A stretch of DNA of 64,000 nucleotides from Bacteroidia bacterium (GCA_026414975.1 JAOAHZ010000001.1:103025-167024); one strand, 5' to 3'. Numbered from the stretch's first letter, positions 1 to 10,705 are shown. Notes: a model not told the origin generated them from the letters alone. Made by a program: numbers and translations.

Positions 1-21
1 TTTTCTATTTTCGCGGGCGGT

Positions 22-243
22 ATGTACTGGACGCTGGAACTTGCTTCCTATTTAGAGGATGCACCTTGGCCAGCTACTCGTAATGAGCTTATAGACTATG
101 CAGAGCGTACCGGTGCTCCCTTAGAAGTACTGGAAAACCTACGAGAGCTCCCTGACGATGACTCTATCTACGAGTCTATGGAGGATATTTGGCCCGATTA
201 CCCTTCCAGAGATGAATTTCTCTTTGAAGAAGAGGAGGAATAA
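22..243 (+). CDS. DUF2795 family small acidic protein
   Basis: A 73-residue protein starting MYWTLELASYLEDAPWPATR and ending in a run of Glu. The pattern of an opening MYWTLELASYLED, a central GAPLEVLENL and a late EDIWPDYP is typical of the small DUF2795 proteins found almost universally in Bacteroidota. Their function is unknown to me. The compact acidic helical make-up is all that can be seen. A near-match to the -7 element (TATTTTCG) lies 8 nt before the ATG. The gene is followed after 25 nt by the FeS membrane protein and may share its transcript. The family call is firm; no function is assigned. Confidence 0.85.
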   Translation: MYWTLELASYLEDAPWPATRNELIDYAERTGAPLEVLENLRELPDDDSIYESMEDIWPDYPSRDEFLFEEEEE

Positions 244-268
244 ACCCTGAAAATCGTTCCTTTATTGG

Positions 269-1576
269 ATGGCTCAAATCGTGTTTGCACTCGTACTTGT
301 AGGGGCGATTACTCTTTTTGCGTACCATGTTCGTCTACTGCGCCGTACCATTCTAATGGGACGCGATGTCAAGCTCCCTGGATCCCGTAGCGAGCGATGG
401 TGGCAAATGGTACGCGTGGCTATCCTACAACAAAAAATGATGGACAAACCTGTGGCTTCGGCCGCCCACTGGGTCATCTACATTGGTTTCCTTGTCATCA
501 ACATAGAGGTCGTAGAAATAATCTTAGATGGGCTCACGGGAGAGCATAGGGTCTTAGCTCCTTTCCTTGGAGGCCTATATGACGCTATGACAGTCGGAGC
601 TGAATTATTCTTAGCTCTGGTCTTTATAGCGGCCGTTGTCTTTTTGTGGCGGCGCAATGTCCAGAAAGTGCCTCGCTTTCATACCGCAGAAATGCGAGGA
701 TGGCCGCCCTTGGACGCCAACATCATCCTGTGGACAGAAATTGGTCTTGTTGTGGCCCTTCTTATTATGAATGCTGCGGACCAGCTGCTTCAAGCCCGCC
801 AAATAGAACCTTATGCCGTCGTAGGAACCTTTCCAGTGAGCCGATGGCTAACCCCCTTTCTGAGCTCCTTTTCAGATGAGAGTTTGATTTGGATTGAGCG
901 TGTCGCCTGGTGGGCCCACATTCTGGGCATATTGGCTTTTTTAAACTACATTCCCTTTTCCAAGCACCTTCATATCTTTTTGTCTTTCCCAAACACTTAC
1001 TATGCCCCCATACAGCCGGCGGCTCAATCAGACCCCCTGCCTCAAGTAACTTCGGTGGTCAAAGAAGCTCTCGGCATGCCTGTGGAAAATGGCACGTCAG
1101 AAAGCAGCCCCTCCATCCTCGGTGCTAAAGACGTGACAGACTTGACCTGGAAGAATCTTTTAGATGCCTACACCTGCACAGAATGTGGGCGGTGTACGGC
1201 CGTTTGTCCAGCCCATCTGACCGGGAAAAAGCTCTCTCCTCGGAAAATCATGATGGACACTCGCGATCGGCTTGAGGAGATCAAGCGAGCCTTACACCGA
1301 AACGGCAAGTGGGAGCCCGATAATCGTTCTCTCTTAGGCGATTACATTTCGGCTGAGGAGATTTGGGCTTGCACAACCTGTAACGCCTGTGTGAGGGCTT
1401 GCCCAGTTCTCATCAATCCCGTCTCCATTATCACTCAACTTCGTCAATACCTCGTTATGGAAGCCTCCCAGGCATCGGAGAGTATCAACGTGCTGTTTGT
1501 GAACTTAGAAAACAATGGCTCGCCATGGGCCTTACCGGCCTCTGACCGAGCTAAGTGGGCTGAAAATCTCATCTGA
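269..1576 (+). CDS. membrane-anchored 4Fe-4S dicluster oxidoreductase subunit (HdrC/NarI-like)
   Basis: A 435-residue protein with an N-terminal half of about five hydrophobic segments (from residue 2, around 63-87, 105-125, 155-170 and 205-230), resembling the cytochrome-b-like NarI/DsrM membrane domain. A cytosolic C-terminal ferredoxin domain follows, with two Cys clusters: CTECGRCTAVCP near residues 303-314 and CTTCNACVRACP near 368-379. These should bind two 4Fe-4S clusters. The next gene, 2 nt downstream, encodes a CCG-domain protein. The pair matches the HdrC/HdrB-like arrangement common in Bacteroidota, presumably carrying electrons between a membrane quinone and a cytosolic partner. 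The electron donor and acceptor cannot be read from sequence. Confidence 0.85.
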   Translation: MAQIVFALVLVGAITLFAYHVRLLRRTILMGRDVKLPGSRSERWWQMVRVAILQQKMMDKPVASAAHWVIYIGFLVINIEVVEIILDGLTGEHRVLAPFLGGLYDAMTVGAELFLALVFIAAVVFLWRRNVQKVPRFHTAEMRGWPPLDANIILWTEIGLVVALLIMNAADQLLQARQIEPYAVVGTFPVSRWLTPFLSSFSDESLIWIERVAWWAHILGILAFLNYIPFSKHLHIFLSFPNTYYAPIQPAAQSDPLPQVTSVVKEALGMPVENGTSESSPSILGAKDVTDLTWKNLLDAYTCTECGRCTAVCPAHLTGKKLSPRKIMMDTRDRLEEIKRALHRNGKWEPDNRSLLGDYISAEEIWACTTCNACVRACPVLINPVSIITQLRQYLVMEASQASESINVLFVNLENNGSPWALPASDRAKWAENLI

Positions 1577-1578
1577 AC

Positions 1579-2358
1579 ATGGCTGGAAAGACTTTAGCCG
1601 CATGGAGCGCCTCGGGAGAGAAACCCGAGATACTCTACTGGGTAGGCTGTGCTGCCAGCTATGACGATAGAGCTCAAAAGGTAGCCCGAGCTTTTGTCAA
1701 GCTCTTGGATGCCGCTGGCGTGAAATGGGGGATTCTGGGGACTGAGGAAACTTGTACAGGAGACCCTGCCAAACGAGCTGGGAATGACTTTCTCTTCCAA
1801 ATGCTGGCCCTTCAAAATATCCAGACCCTAAAATCCTATGAAGTACAAGAGATCGTGGCCACCTGTCCCCACTGTTTCAATACGCTCAAAAATGAATACC
1901 CCCAGCTTGGAGGCTCCTTTCGAGTTTGGCATCACAGTCAATATATCCTCCATCTTCTCCAAACCGAACGGCTAAAACTCCCTCAAAACGGAGCGATGGA
2001 TGGCATTACCGTCTTTCACGACCCTTGTTACCTTGGACGGGGCAATGGGGAGTACGATGCCCCCCGTTTTATTCTACGCCGAGCAGGCGTTCAACTCCGA
2101 GAGCCCGAGAGGCACCGAGACTTCGCCTTATGCTGCGGAGCGGGCGGCGCCCAAATGTTCAAGGAACCCGAGCCTGGGCACAAAGACATCAACATAGAAC
2201 GCACCGAGGAGCTATTGCGTCTATCTCCTGCGCGCATTGCTGTGGGCTGTCCCTTCTGCATGACGATGCTCACTGACGGCGTGAAACACGCAGGCAAACA
2301 GGCAGAAGTTCGTGTATTGGACCTTGTAGAAATACTGGCAGAACGATTAGGCTTATAG
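1579..2358 (+). CDS. CCG-domain (Fe-S)-binding protein (HdrB/GlpC-like)
   Basis: A 259-residue soluble protein with two cysteine-rich CCG-type modules. Visible motifs are YWVGCAASYD, the TCPHCF pair, FHDPCYLGRGNGEYD, the hallmark LCCGAGG and a closing GCPFCMTML. In heterodisulfide reductase subunit B and related proteins these cysteines hold a non-cubane or 4Fe-4S cluster. The gene starts 2 nt after the membrane FeS subunit stops, so the two are translated from one message and very likely form one complex. The physiological substrate is unknown; in this phylum the pair is usually annotated only as (Fe-S)-binding proteins. Confidence 0.85.
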   Translation: MAGKTLAAWSASGEKPEILYWVGCAASYDDRAQKVARAFVKLLDAAGVKWGILGTEETCTGDPAKRAGNDFLFQMLALQNIQTLKSYEVQEIVATCPHCFNTLKNEYPQLGGSFRVWHHSQYILHLLQTERLKLPQNGAMDGITVFHDPCYLGRGNGEYDAPRFILRRAGVQLREPERHRDFALCCGAGGAQMFKEPEPGHKDINIERTEELLRLSPARIAVGCPFCMTMLTDGVKHAGKQAEVRVLDLVEILAERLGL

Positions 2359-2515
2359 ACGCGTCCGCCTTCAAGCTCCCCCATAGGTGGATAGGGCTTA
2401 CTCGCTAAGCCAAACCTCCTCAGACGGTCCCGAGTGGAATGTTTATGAAAGAACTCCAGTAAAGAGCAAGCCATTGCCAGTCCGCCATAAAAGCTGTGGG
2501 CAAATGGCTTTTTGT

Positions 2516-2523
2516 TAGCTTTG
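2516..2523 (+). promoter_or_regulatory. -7 promoter element TAGCTTTG of the acyl-CoA dehydrogenase gene
   Basis: A perfect match to the Bacteroidota -7 consensus TAnnTTTG, ending 4 nt before the ATG at 2528. The predicted transcription start falls at or next to the first base of the start codon, so the message should be leaderless. No clear -33 TTTG is seen at the expected distance. Confidence 0.7.
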
Positions 2524-2527
2524 CTGT

Positions 2528-3691
2528 ATGCAGTTTTCGTTCACCGAGGAGCAAAAGATGATCCGGGAAGCTGCCCGAAACTTTGCTCAAACTGAACTCC
2601 TACCCGGGGTCATCCAGCGGGATGAGACTCAAACTTTCCCTCAAGAGTTAGTCCATCGCATGGGCGAGCTGGGATTTATGGGCCTCATGGTATCGCCCGA
2701 ATACGGCGGGGGAGGCATGGACACGATTAGCTATGTCCTACTTATGGAGGAGCTCTCTAAAGTAGATGCCTCGGCCAGTGTCATCGTCTCAGTCCAAAAC
2801 TCTCTTGTCAACTGGGGTATTGAATCCTATGGTACAGAAGAGCAAAAGCGCAAATACTTACCTCGCCTTGCTCGAGGGGAAATCATAGGGGCCTTTTGCC
2901 TCTCTGAGCCAGAGGCGGGCAGCGATGCCACCCAACAACGAACCACGGCTGTGCGAAAAGGCGATCATTACATTCTCAACGGCACCAAAAACTGGATTAC
3001 GAATGCTGGACGAGCTGGACTATATTTAGTAATCGCCCAGACCGACCCCACCTTAGGCAGCCGAGGTATTAGCGCCTTCATCGTAGAACGAGAGTGGGAG
3101 GGCGTAGTAGTCGGCAAAAAAGAAGATAAACTCGGCATAAGGGGCTCCGATACTCATACGATGATATTCAACGATGTTAAGGTTCCTGTAGAAAACCGTA
3201 TCGGCGAAGAGGGTTTCGGATTCAAGTTTGCTATGAAAACGCTGGATGGTGGTCGAATAGGGATTGCCGCTCAAGCATTAGGCATCGCATCGGGCGCTTA
3301 TGAGTTAGCTCTGCGCTATAGCACCCAGCGCAAAGCATTTGGTATGCCGATCGGCAAACACCAAGCTATAGCGGCGAAACTAGCGCGCATGGCAACCGAG
3401 GTAGAAGCCGCTCGTTTGTTGTGCCTTCGGGCAGCTGAAGCTAAGGATAAAGGTGAGCCTTACGGCCTACTGGCCTCAATAGCTAAGCTATATGCCTCCC
3501 GAGCAGCCATGTGGATAACCACTGAAGCCGTTCAGATTCATGGGGGATATGGCTACGTGAAAGAATATCATGTAGAACGCCTCTTCCGCGACGCAAAAAT
3601 CACCGAGATATACGAAGGCACGAGCGAGGTACAACGCATTGTTATCTCACGTAGCTTAGCCAAGGGTGATCGGGTGCTTCTGACCGCCTAA
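2528..3691 (+). CDS. acyl-CoA dehydrogenase (short-chain/butyryl-CoA type)
   Basis: A 387-residue flavoprotein of normal family length. It has the N-terminal helical domain (MQFSFTEEQKMIREAARNFA), the middle beta-domain signatures GAFCLSEPEAGSDA and NGTKNWITNA, and the C-terminal domain QRKAFGMPIGKHQAIAAKLA. The catalytic-base motif IYEGTSEVQR is near residue 361, with Glu363 as the likely base, the position used by short-chain and butyryl-CoA dehydrogenases. It oxidises acyl-CoA to trans-2-enoyl-CoA and passes electrons to ETF. The gene stands alone, with its own leaderless promoter and a G-tract hairpin downstream at 3828. Chain-length specificity is inferred from overall similarity only. 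Confidence 0.92.
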   Translation: MQFSFTEEQKMIREAARNFAQTELLPGVIQRDETQTFPQELVHRMGELGFMGLMVSPEYGGGGMDTISYVLLMEELSKVDASASVIVSVQNSLVNWGIESYGTEEQKRKYLPRLARGEIIGAFCLSEPEAGSDATQQRTTAVRKGDHYILNGTKNWITNAGRAGLYLVIAQTDPTLGSRGISAFIVEREWEGVVVGKKEDKLGIRGSDTHTMIFNDVKVPVENRIGEEGFGFKFAMKTLDGGRIGIAAQALGIASGAYELALRYSTQRKAFGMPIGKHQAIAAKLARMATEVEAARLLCLRAAEAKDKGEPYGLLASIAKLYASRAAMWITTEAVQIHGGYGYVKEYHVERLFRDAKITEIYEGTSEVQRIVISRSLAKGDRVLLTA

Positions 3692-3827
3692 TCTGCTTAT
3701 ACCCTTTCTGATTGCATAATATCCCGCGCACTTCGCATGGAGGGCCCCAAGCTTTAGATAGGTGCTGGATTTAGAGCCTCTGCGGGAAAGACCTCTCTGG
3801 GGTAAAAGCACAGTGGTTTATAGCCCA

Positions 3828-3866
3828 GGGGGGTGCGGCAGCGCCTGCGGCGCTGCCGCACCCCCC
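3828..3866. terminator. G-run/C-run hairpin at a convergent gene junction
   Basis: A perfect 18-bp inverted repeat. The left arm at 3828-3845 is six G then TGCGGCAGCGCC; the loop TGC is at 3846-3848; the right arm is 3849-3866, and one more C follows. It lies between the tail-to-tail acyl-CoA dehydrogenase (+) and purL (-). It has no T-tract on either side but reads the same on both strands, so a bidirectional 3'-end signal is the likeliest role. The structure is certain; the function is inferred from position and from three similar elements in the window. Confidence 0.6.
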
Positions 3867-3967
3867 CAAAACCTAAACCTTACCCACCCCCCTGATCCGA
3901 CCCCCAGCCATCATACAACGCATAAGCCAAAGCCCCGTCCAAGTGGAGCCCCTCTCTTGGGTAAGCC

Positions 3968-6229
3968 CTAAGCCCGAAGCATTATCGGCAAAGCCGACTT
4001 CCATATTCCCATTAGGCTAATCAGGTCTAAGATTAGCTCCACTCTTGGCCCCTTGACCTGGGCCCAACCCGCTTTCGGAATAGAAGTCCCTAAACGATGC
4101 CAAGCCAATCCAGCCCTTTCCACGAGCTGGCACACTCGCTTGGCATCCCGATGAGAAACCGCAATGACCACTCGCCCCCCGTCCTCACCAAACCAGAAAG
4201 CGTCTGTACGAGCACCTTCTACCTGACTGACGGTAAAGCCCACCCCTCCAGCAAAAGCCATCTCCAAAAGCGCTATAAGCAGGCCTCCATCCGAAACATC
4301 CTGAGCCGCCAAAAGAAGCCCCTCGGAAGCCAGCCGAGGTAAGAGGTTTATTAAGGACCGCTCCGACCTTAAGGATAAACGAGGAGGCGGCGAATACCGC
4401 ACTCCATGCCCTTCTCGTAGGTAATGACTACTTCCAAGCGTAGGATTGAAGATGGCTGCTTCATCGCCGATTAGGTACAACTCCGCCGTCTCCTGAGGCA
4501 TAGCTAAGGGAACCCAGCTTCTCAAAGCGTCTTCTATGAGACCAACTACGCCAATGACGGGCGTTGGCAAAATCGGCCCGGTCTCATCTTGATTGTAGAA
4601 GCTGACATTTCCCCCAGTAACCGGCAGGCTGAGCGCTTCGCAAGCGTCCTTGAGTCCTTCCACCGCTTCTACAAATTGCCAGTATACCTCTGGGCTGCGC
4701 GGACTACCGAAGTTAAGGCAGTTAGTGATGCCGAGAGGAATAGCTCCGCTGCACGCCACCTGACGAGCGGCTTCTGCCACAGCTAAGGCTGTACCGATGC
4801 GAGGATTGGCCTCTACCCACCAAGGGTTCCCATCCAAGGTCATAGAGAGAGCCCGCTGCTGATAGGGTAAACGCCATGTAGGAGCCGTAGAGGGCAAATC
4901 AGCGGCACTCCCCATCGTGCCACCCCCTACCATGCGGTCATACTGCTCATATATCCAGCGCTTGTCGGAGAGGTTCGGATGCATTAGCAAGGTCCGGAGA
5001 TGCCTTAGAAGGTCCTGAGGGGAGGCGATATCGGATATAGAGTCCTCTTCAAAGCGCTCTACTTCCTTGAGATAGTCGGGCGGCTGGCGGGGATGGTCAT
5101 AGACGGGAGCCCCTTCCCCGGCTAAAAGCGCTTTCGGAGGCAGTTCGGCTACTTTCTCCCCTTTCCACCAATACTCCAAGCGCTCTTCTGAGAGTATTTC
5201 TCCTATGTCTATACAGGGAAGGCCCCATTTGTCAGCGATTTGCTGTACAGCCTCAACATCCTCGAGCCGAACAATGAGAAGCATCCGTTCCTGAGATTCA
5301 GAGAGAAGGACTTCTTGAGGTTGAGAGACTCCACCCCGCAATGGTACTTTATCCAGGTAGATACGCATACCGACGGCTCCACGAGCTGCTGTTTCAGCCG
5401 TAGAGCTGGCCAAACCCGCTGCGCCCATATCCTGCATAGCTACAATGAGATTGGCCTCTACCATCTCCATGATCGCTTCCACGAGGAGCTTCTCACGAAA
5501 AGGATTTCCTATCTGAATAGCAGGTAGATTTTCACGACTTTCATCGGTGAGTGTTTCTGAAGCAAACGCAGCCCCTCCGACTCCATCAGGCCCTGTCGCT
5601 GCCCCCAGATATAAGACCCGATTACCCACCCCTCGGGCGCGTGCACTCACCAGCTTATCTATACGCGCAATCCCTAAGCTAAAGGCATTCACAATAGGCT
5701 TCCCCTGATACTCTGGGGCAAAATAAGTCTCCCCTCCTAAGGTAGGTACGCCTAAAGCGTTTCCATAATCGCCGATCCCTCGCACTACCCCCTCAATCAG
5801 CCGATAGGTAGAATCCGTTATTGGATATCCGAAATGCAGGGAGTTGAGAGCCGCTATTGGGCGCGCCCCCACAGCTAAAATATCTCTGTGAATTCCTCCT
5901 ACTCCTGTGGCCGCCCCTTGATAAGGAGCCACAGCACTGGGGTGATTATGAGATTCTACCTTGAAAGCGATAGCCCATCCGTCCCCTATATCTAAAATCC
6001 CAGCGTTTTCCTCCCCTGCAGCCCGCAAGGTACGGGCCCCAGCCCGAGGCAACTTCCTCAGATGAGTCAGAGAACTTTTGTAGCTGCAGTGCTCACTCCA
6101 AAGCGCAGAAAAAAGCCAGACCTCAACCGGATGAGGCTCTCGCCCTAAGAGCTTAATGATCCGCTCATATTCACCTGCATCAAGCCCCGCTATCTCAGCT
6201 ATTGCACGGCTCGTAAGAAGCGATCCCAT
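3968..6229 (-). CDS. purL: phosphoribosylformylglycinamidine synthase subunit II
   Basis: A 753-residue small-type PurL without a glutaminase domain. It converts formylglycinamide ribonucleotide to the amidine in purine synthesis, using ammonia delivered by PurQ with PurS. Visible signatures are [18 protein letters not shown] at the N-terminus, [15 protein letters not shown] with the metal- and ATP-binding residues, [20 protein letters not shown], and [20 protein letters not shown] in the second half. Two AIRS-like repeats are present, as expected. The ATG at 6229 overlaps the end of lepB by 31 nt, so purL is translated from the lepB message. purQ and purS are not in the window. Confidence 0.95.
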   Translation of the reverse strand: MGSLLTSRAIAEIAGLDAGEYERIIKLLGREPHPVEVWLFSALWSEHCSYKSSLTHLRKLPRAGARTLRAAGEENAGILDIGDGWAIAFKVESHNHPSAVAPYQGAATGVGGIHRDILAVGARPIAALNSLHFGYPITDSTYRLIEGVVRGIGDYGNALGVPTLGGETYFAPEYQGKPIVNAFSLGIARIDKLVSARARGVGNRVLYLGAATGPDGVGGAAFASETLTDESRENLPAIQIGNPFREKLLVEAIMEMVEANLIVAMQDMGAAGLASSTAETAARGAVGMRIYLDKVPLRGGVSQPQEVLLSESQERMLLIVRLEDVEAVQQIADKWGLPCIDIGEILSEERLEYWWKGEKVAELPPKALLAGEGAPVYDHPRQPPDYLKEVERFEEDSISDIASPQDLLRHLRTLLMHPNLSDKRWIYEQYDRMVGGGTMGSAADLPSTAPTWRLPYQQRALSMTLDGNPWWVEANPRIGTALAVAEAARQVACSGAIPLGITNCLNFGSPRSPEVYWQFVEAVEGLKDACEALSLPVTGGNVSFYNQDETGPILPTPVIGVVGLIEDALRSWVPLAMPQETAELYLIGDEAAIFNPTLGSSHYLREGHGVRYSPPPRLSLRSERSLINLLPRLASEGLLLAAQDVSDGGLLIALLEMAFAGGVGFTVSQVEGARTDAFWFGEDGGRVVIAVSHRDAKRVCQLVERAGLAWHRLGTSIPKAGWAQVKGPRVELILDLISLMGIWKSALPIMLRA

Positions 6230-7308
6230 CTTGGTGTCCAGTTCTCAATAGAAAGCAGCACAAATATGGGCTTTCCAACGATGTGATCCTCGGGTATAGG
6301 ACCCCAAAATCGCCCATCCAAGGAGTTATACCGATTATCTCCCATAGCAAAGTAGTAGTTTTGGGAAAAGGTGTATTCGGTCTGCGGCTTCCCATCTATG
6401 TATATCTGTCCTGCGGACAAATGAACTGTGTGCCCTTCATAGGCCTCTATGAGGCGGCGATATAGAGTGAGAGTGTAGTGATTGAGGGAAATCCGATCGC
6501 CTTTCCGAGGCAAATAAAAGGGTCCCCAGTTATCCAAGTTCCAGCGGAAAGCCGAGTCTTGCGGATAAATCTGAGACATATAGTAGCCGGCCGCATCTAT
6601 AGCCCGCTTAAAGGTGTCTAAATAAGCCCCAAACTTTCTTTGAAACTCTTCTGCTAAAAATCGGGGCATATCTAAGAGATAGGTCTTATCGTCTAACGCT
6701 AACCAGTTAGGGTTGGAACTGCCTGAGGGCCGAAACCCATAAGGTTTCAACACCCGATAAGTCAGAGGCGCTCCACGAGTGACAACCTTATAGCGCTCTT
6801 GAACATACCGCGGGTGATAAGAGGGCTTCCCATTCACCCACACCTCACCTGCCCGAATCTCTATGGTATCACCAGGCACGGCTACGCAGCGCTTGACATA
6901 GTTTTCTTTCAAACTTGGAATATAGACAGGGCCTAACTCAGGGCTATTAGGCATAATATCGTCTGCAGGATAGTTGAAGACTACAATATCCCCCCGTTGA
7001 AGGGGTTTGAAGCCCGGCAGACGCACATAAGGGAGTACTATCCAATCCAAATACGATGGAATCCCAGTAAACGGTATGCGATTGTGGATAAACGGGATGG
7101 CAAGAGGAACCATCGGAAGCCGTGGCCCATAATGCAGCTTACTCACAAAGACTAAATCCCACGCCAGTAAAGTGCGTTCCATAGAACTGGTGGGAATAAG
7201 AAAGGCTTCCACAATAAACGTGCGCAGGAAAAGTATCACCCCCAGAGCGATAAAAAGCTCCTTCCACCAGCGATGACGACGGGTCTTAGAGTCAGGCTTA
7301 GCTGCCAC
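6199..7308 (-). CDS. lepB: signal peptidase I
   Basis: A 369-residue S26 signal peptidase that removes signal peptides from exported proteins at the inner membrane. One N-terminal membrane segment (about 17-35) is followed by IPTSSME with the nucleophile Ser42, then [16 protein letters not shown] with the general base Lys139. The C-terminal box is [21 protein letters not shown] long insert between the Lys box and the C-terminal box makes it larger than the proteobacterial enzyme, as is common in Bacteroidota. The start is GTG, chosen because a perfect -7 box (TATCTTTG) ends 5 nt upstream and no ATG is near. It overlaps purL. Confidence 0.93.
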   Translation of the reverse strand: MAAKPDSKTRRHRWWKELFIALGVILFLRTFIVEAFLIPTSSMERTLLAWDLVFVSKLHYGPRLPMVPLAIPFIHNRIPFTGIPSYLDWIVLPYVRLPGFKPLQRGDIVVFNYPADDIMPNSPELGPVYIPSLKENYVKRCVAVPGDTIEIRAGEVWVNGKPSYHPRYVQERYKVVTRGAPLTYRVLKPYGFRPSGSSNPNWLALDDKTYLLDMPRFLAEEFQRKFGAYLDTFKRAIDAAGYYMSQIYPQDSAFRWNLDNWGPFYLPRKGDRISLNHYTLTLYRRLIEAYEGHTVHLSAGQIYIDGKPQTEYTFSQNYYFAMGDNRYNSLDGRFWGPIPEDHIVGKPIFVLLSIENWTPRWDRFLRAVQ

Positions 7309-7313
7309 TGCGG

Positions 7314-7321
7314 CAAAGATA
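7314..7321 (-). promoter_or_regulatory. -7 promoter element TATCTTTG of lepB
   Basis: A perfect TAnnTTTG on the minus strand, 5 nt before the GTG start codon at 7308. It predicts a leaderless lepB-purL message. The -33 element is not obvious. Confidence 0.7.
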
Positions 7322-7415
7322 GGGTCTCCCCTCTCCTTGCAAGAATAGATCGCATAGCTAAGGCCCCGCTCAGCCCATCCAAGTCAAGCTTCTATCTATT
7401 GGACGCTTAGTGCCC

Positions 7416-9050
7416 TTAGAATCGCAAAGTCTTTGGCGTGAGCATCCACCGCATTCCAGCAACCAGCCCTCTAACCCCGTCCCGTACAAAGGTCTCCGTT
7501 TCTATGTACAAAGGTAGACGTTTCATCTGATACACCCCTCGTCCATGAACAATCGTGCGGTCCCGACGCTCTCCTTGGAGAAGCCTATTTCCGAAATCGC
7601 TAACATGGGTGATGTCGCTTGTAAAGACATCACTGCCCCAGTTTGTAGTAGAGGAGTTCAAGCCCTGCTGGATAAAAGAGGCTCGTGCCTCTATGGTCAG
7701 CCCGGGAAAGGGTTGGTATCGGAGGATAGCCGTAAGCTCCCGAAGATTGGCTCCATAGGGATGAGCCATAAACTGTCCATGATGGGTCCAAGCCGCGGCT
7801 ACGACGCTATGGCTGTAAGTGTAAGGCTGAACCGAGTTCAGTTCTACTTGTAAATCTAAGGTCGGCAGACCAAGGTCAAACCCCTTAATACCCACTTGCC
7901 AGGCGTATTTATTGCCCCACCAACCCCGTCCCTCTCTGCGTTTGCCGAAGTTGTAGTCATCTATAGCAAGCTGTCCATACACTTGGAGCCTTCTAAAAAG
8001 ATTGGCTCGGGCGAATACGCCAAGCATTGCATTGTCAGGGCTTCCGAGGATTTGTTCGGCTGTTCGGTAAAAGATCACGGGGATGAAATAAGTCAGCTCA
8101 ATGCCTCGATGCCCCCGAGGCGTCCAAGGATTATACATGATACCCTCAAACAACCCCAAGCTAATAGCTCGTGCTGGTCGCCAGATTAGTTGATGGAGAG
8201 CGAGGTATTTGCGGGGTTGATCCCCCCATATATCGGGTTTGTTAGGGATGTAGTCTATGAGCTGAGCAAAGAAGCTATGATACTCCCACGCTCCAAGCCG
8301 ACCCCTCAGATGGAAGTACAAATACTCAGGGGGATAATCAGTCAAAAACAAACTCTGGAATCCCATACCCCAAAAGCCTTTATCACGTCCAAACTTGAGA
8401 CGAAGGCTTGGATGAGGGGTATAAGTGATATAGCCTCGGGTGTTGAGGTAGTCAAATCCGCCGCGGCGAAATGGCTTCACGAAGGTCTCGCCCCATAAGG
8501 TTTGATAGACTTGATAGCGGTCTGTAACGAAAAAAGGAGGACGAGCCTGCGTTTCTAAGAGATCGGCATACAATCCAATTCTCCGTCCCAAACGCGCTCG
8601 TAGGTAGGCGCCACGAGTATTCTGATATAGGAGCCCTGTGGTATCCTTTCCGACACTGAGGCCTAAGAGCGCCCCAACATACAAGGCTCCCCAGGAAGTT
8701 TGAGCTCTGAGAACATCCCGTCCCTCCGGCAGAATCAAAGAAGCGATGCGAGGCCAGCGACGAGCGGGCAAGCTATCTGACAAGAGAAATAAAGCTCTAT
8801 CGTACCGAGCTTGCTCTAAACGACCCATTCGGCTTGTGTCCGTGCGGGTCAGCAAGAAATAAGCCTCTTCTCGACCCCAAGGACGCGTTTCTATTGGGAC
8901 GAATGTATCTACCCAGCCCCGAACATCCCACCGCTCAAAAAGCGAGTAAAGCTCACTGCCGGTGAACAGATCCGCGTCCTGCGCCCAAACTAAACTTCCC
9001 AAGACCCCAGCGCAGCCTAGCTTGAGAAGGATGCAGCCGCCTCGTCTCAA
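7416..9050 (-). CDS. RemB/Wzi-like outer-membrane beta-barrel protein
   Basis: A 544-residue secreted protein with a signal peptide ending LGSLVWAQ. The body is rich in alternating aromatic/polar strands typical of an outer-membrane barrel. Motifs such as FGRDKGFWGMGFQSLFLTDY, YFIPVIFYRTAEQILGSPDN, LAIDDYNFGKRR and GWWGNKYAWQVGIKGFDL match the Bacteroidota proteins annotated as capsule-assembly Wzi family or gliding-motility RemB. It probably acts at the cell surface in polysaccharide attachment or adhesion. It is the last gene of the ndk-ldh-nusB series, 30 nt after nusB. The start is a TTG; no ATG fits before the signal peptide. The subfamily is uncertain. Confidence 0.7.
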   Translation of the reverse strand: MRRGGCILLKLGCAGVLGSLVWAQDADLFTGSELYSLFERWDVRGWVDTFVPIETRPWGREEAYFLLTRTDTSRMGRLEQARYDRALFLLSDSLPARRWPRIASLILPEGRDVLRAQTSWGALYVGALLGLSVGKDTTGLLYQNTRGAYLRARLGRRIGLYADLLETQARPPFFVTDRYQVYQTLWGETFVKPFRRGGFDYLNTRGYITYTPHPSLRLKFGRDKGFWGMGFQSLFLTDYPPEYLYFHLRGRLGAWEYHSFFAQLIDYIPNKPDIWGDQPRKYLALHQLIWRPARAISLGLFEGIMYNPWTPRGHRGIELTYFIPVIFYRTAEQILGSPDNAMLGVFARANLFRRLQVYGQLAIDDYNFGKRREGRGWWGNKYAWQVGIKGFDLGLPTLDLQVELNSVQPYTYSHSVVAAAWTHHGQFMAHPYGANLRELTAILRYQPFPGLTIEARASFIQQGLNSSTTNWGSDVFTSDITHVSDFGNRLLQGERRDRTIVHGRGVYQMKRLPLYIETETFVRDGVRGLVAGMRWMLTPKTLRF

Positions 9051-9080
9051 GCTAAGACAGAAGGTTTGGGCAGATACGTT

Positions 9081-9602
9081 CTACAGGGCCTTCTGACTGA
9101 CGAGGCTATTGGGGTCTTCCGATAAGGTCCGCCGAATCGCATCTAAGAGCCCATTTACGAAACTGGGGCTGCGGGGAGTGCCGTATATCTTAGAAATCTC
9201 TATCCACTCATTCAGCGTGACACGGAGCGGTATGTCGGGAAAGTGCATTATCTCATAAGTGCCACAGAGCAAGATACACTTATCTACCATGAAAAGTCTA
9301 TCCCACGTCCAACCGCGCAGATGCTGTTCTATGAGGCTGCGGAGCTGGGGCATTTCCTGCACCACACCGAAATACAGCTCTTTGAGGAATTCAGCGTTTT
9401 GGGGGGCTTCGGCCTGTGCGGCTTCATAAAGTTCCTGCAAGAGGTGGGCGAATACCTCCTCAGCTGGCGTCTCACTGACCAATTGAGCGTATATGGCTTG
9501 CATCACGCGCACACGAATTTTATGGCGTGGTACGATGAGGGGAGAGGCCCCTTCGGCTGTAGCCGACATACCTTCGGCATCAAATGACTTTTGTTCGCTC
9601 AT
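9081..9602 (-). CDS. nusB: transcription antitermination factor NusB
   Basis: A 173-residue all-helical protein, longer than E. coli NusB through an N-terminal extension of about 25 residues. The NusB fold begins at PRHKIRVRVMQAIYAQL, continues through FLKELYFGVVQEMPQL and DRLFMVDKCILLCGTYEI, and ends with the conserved RVTLNEWIEISKIYGT and FVNGLLDAI segments. It acts with NusE (S10) in rRNA antitermination and ribosome assembly. It lies 12 nt after the leucine dehydrogenase gene on the same strand, so it is likely co-transcribed from the ndk promoter. Confidence 0.9.
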   Translation of the reverse strand: MSEQKSFDAEGMSATAEGASPLIVPRHKIRVRVMQAIYAQLVSETPAEEVFAHLLQELYEAAQAEAPQNAEFLKELYFGVVQEMPQLRSLIEQHLRGWTWDRLFMVDKCILLCGTYEIMHFPDIPLRVTLNEWIEISKIYGTPRSPSFVNGLLDAIRRTLSEDPNSLVSQKAL

Positions 9603-9614
9603 GGTTCTGGGATT

Positions 9615-10705
9615 TTATGCGATGGAGAGAGAAAGGTTCAGTTGAGAGGTTCGGGTACGAAGGGTAGAGATGGCGCGTATGCGCTCTTCAGCAAGCTGCA
9701 TGGCAGCCTCATGCGGGGAAACTCCTCGCTGCTCCGCCGTCGAAAAGACCCGTAGGGTCGCCTCGTAAATATACTCCGTGCGCGCTAAGGCACGGGGACG
9801 ACTGTATCCCTCCAGCTCCGTATAAACATTGATTAGCCCTCCTGCATTGATGAGAAAGTCCGGCGCATACAAAATACCTCGGTCAGCCAGGCGGTAGCTG
9901 TCCGCCTTCTCATCGGCGAGCTGGTTATTCGCAGACCCAGCAATCACAGCGCAGCGCAAGTGAGGTATTGTGTCCTGATTTAGGATGCCGCCGCGAGCAC
10001 ACGGAGCTAGAATATCGACTGGATGAGCATACCAAGCGTCGGGGGAAACAGGATGGATGTTATATTGAGCTTGAGCTCGCTCCAACTGAGCTGCAGAGAG
10101 GTCCGTTGCATAGATCACAGCGCTTTCCTTGTGCAGGTTTTCAACTAAAGCCATGCCGACCTTCCCCAAGCCTTGGACGAGGACTTTGACGCCTTTGAGA
10201 GCATCAGTTCCAGTAAGCTTTTTCCACGCAGCCTTCATGCCCAAATACACGCCGTAGGCTGTAACAGGTGAAGGGTCTCCACTGCCTCCCATCTCTTCAG
10301 GCAAGCCCGTTACATAGGCAGTCTCCATGCGAATGTACTCCATGTCCCGAACAGAAACACCCATATCCTCAGCTGTGATGTAACGCCCGCCAAGACTTTC
10401 CACAAACTGCCCAAATCGCCGCAAAAGGGCTTCGGATTTGATTTGCAGGGGATTTCCGATAATGACAGCCTTACCCCCACCGAGGTTGAGACCGCTAACG
10501 GCTGCTTTATAAGTCATGCCCCGAGAAAGGCGTAAAACATCCACCAACGCTTCCTCTTCTGAAGCATAAGCCCAAAAACGCACGCCCCCAAGCGCTGGTC
10601 CTAAGGTCGTATCATGGATAGCGATGATGGCTTTCAGTCCTACGGCTTCATCGTGGCAAAAGACCACTTGCTGGTGTCCCAGCGTCTGCATGAGACTAAA
10701 TGGAC

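Noticed and set aside
3762..3971. A 69-codon frame over the G-run hairpin
   Set aside because: It reads through the inverted repeat and a Pro-rich C-tract region; no promoter box or family.
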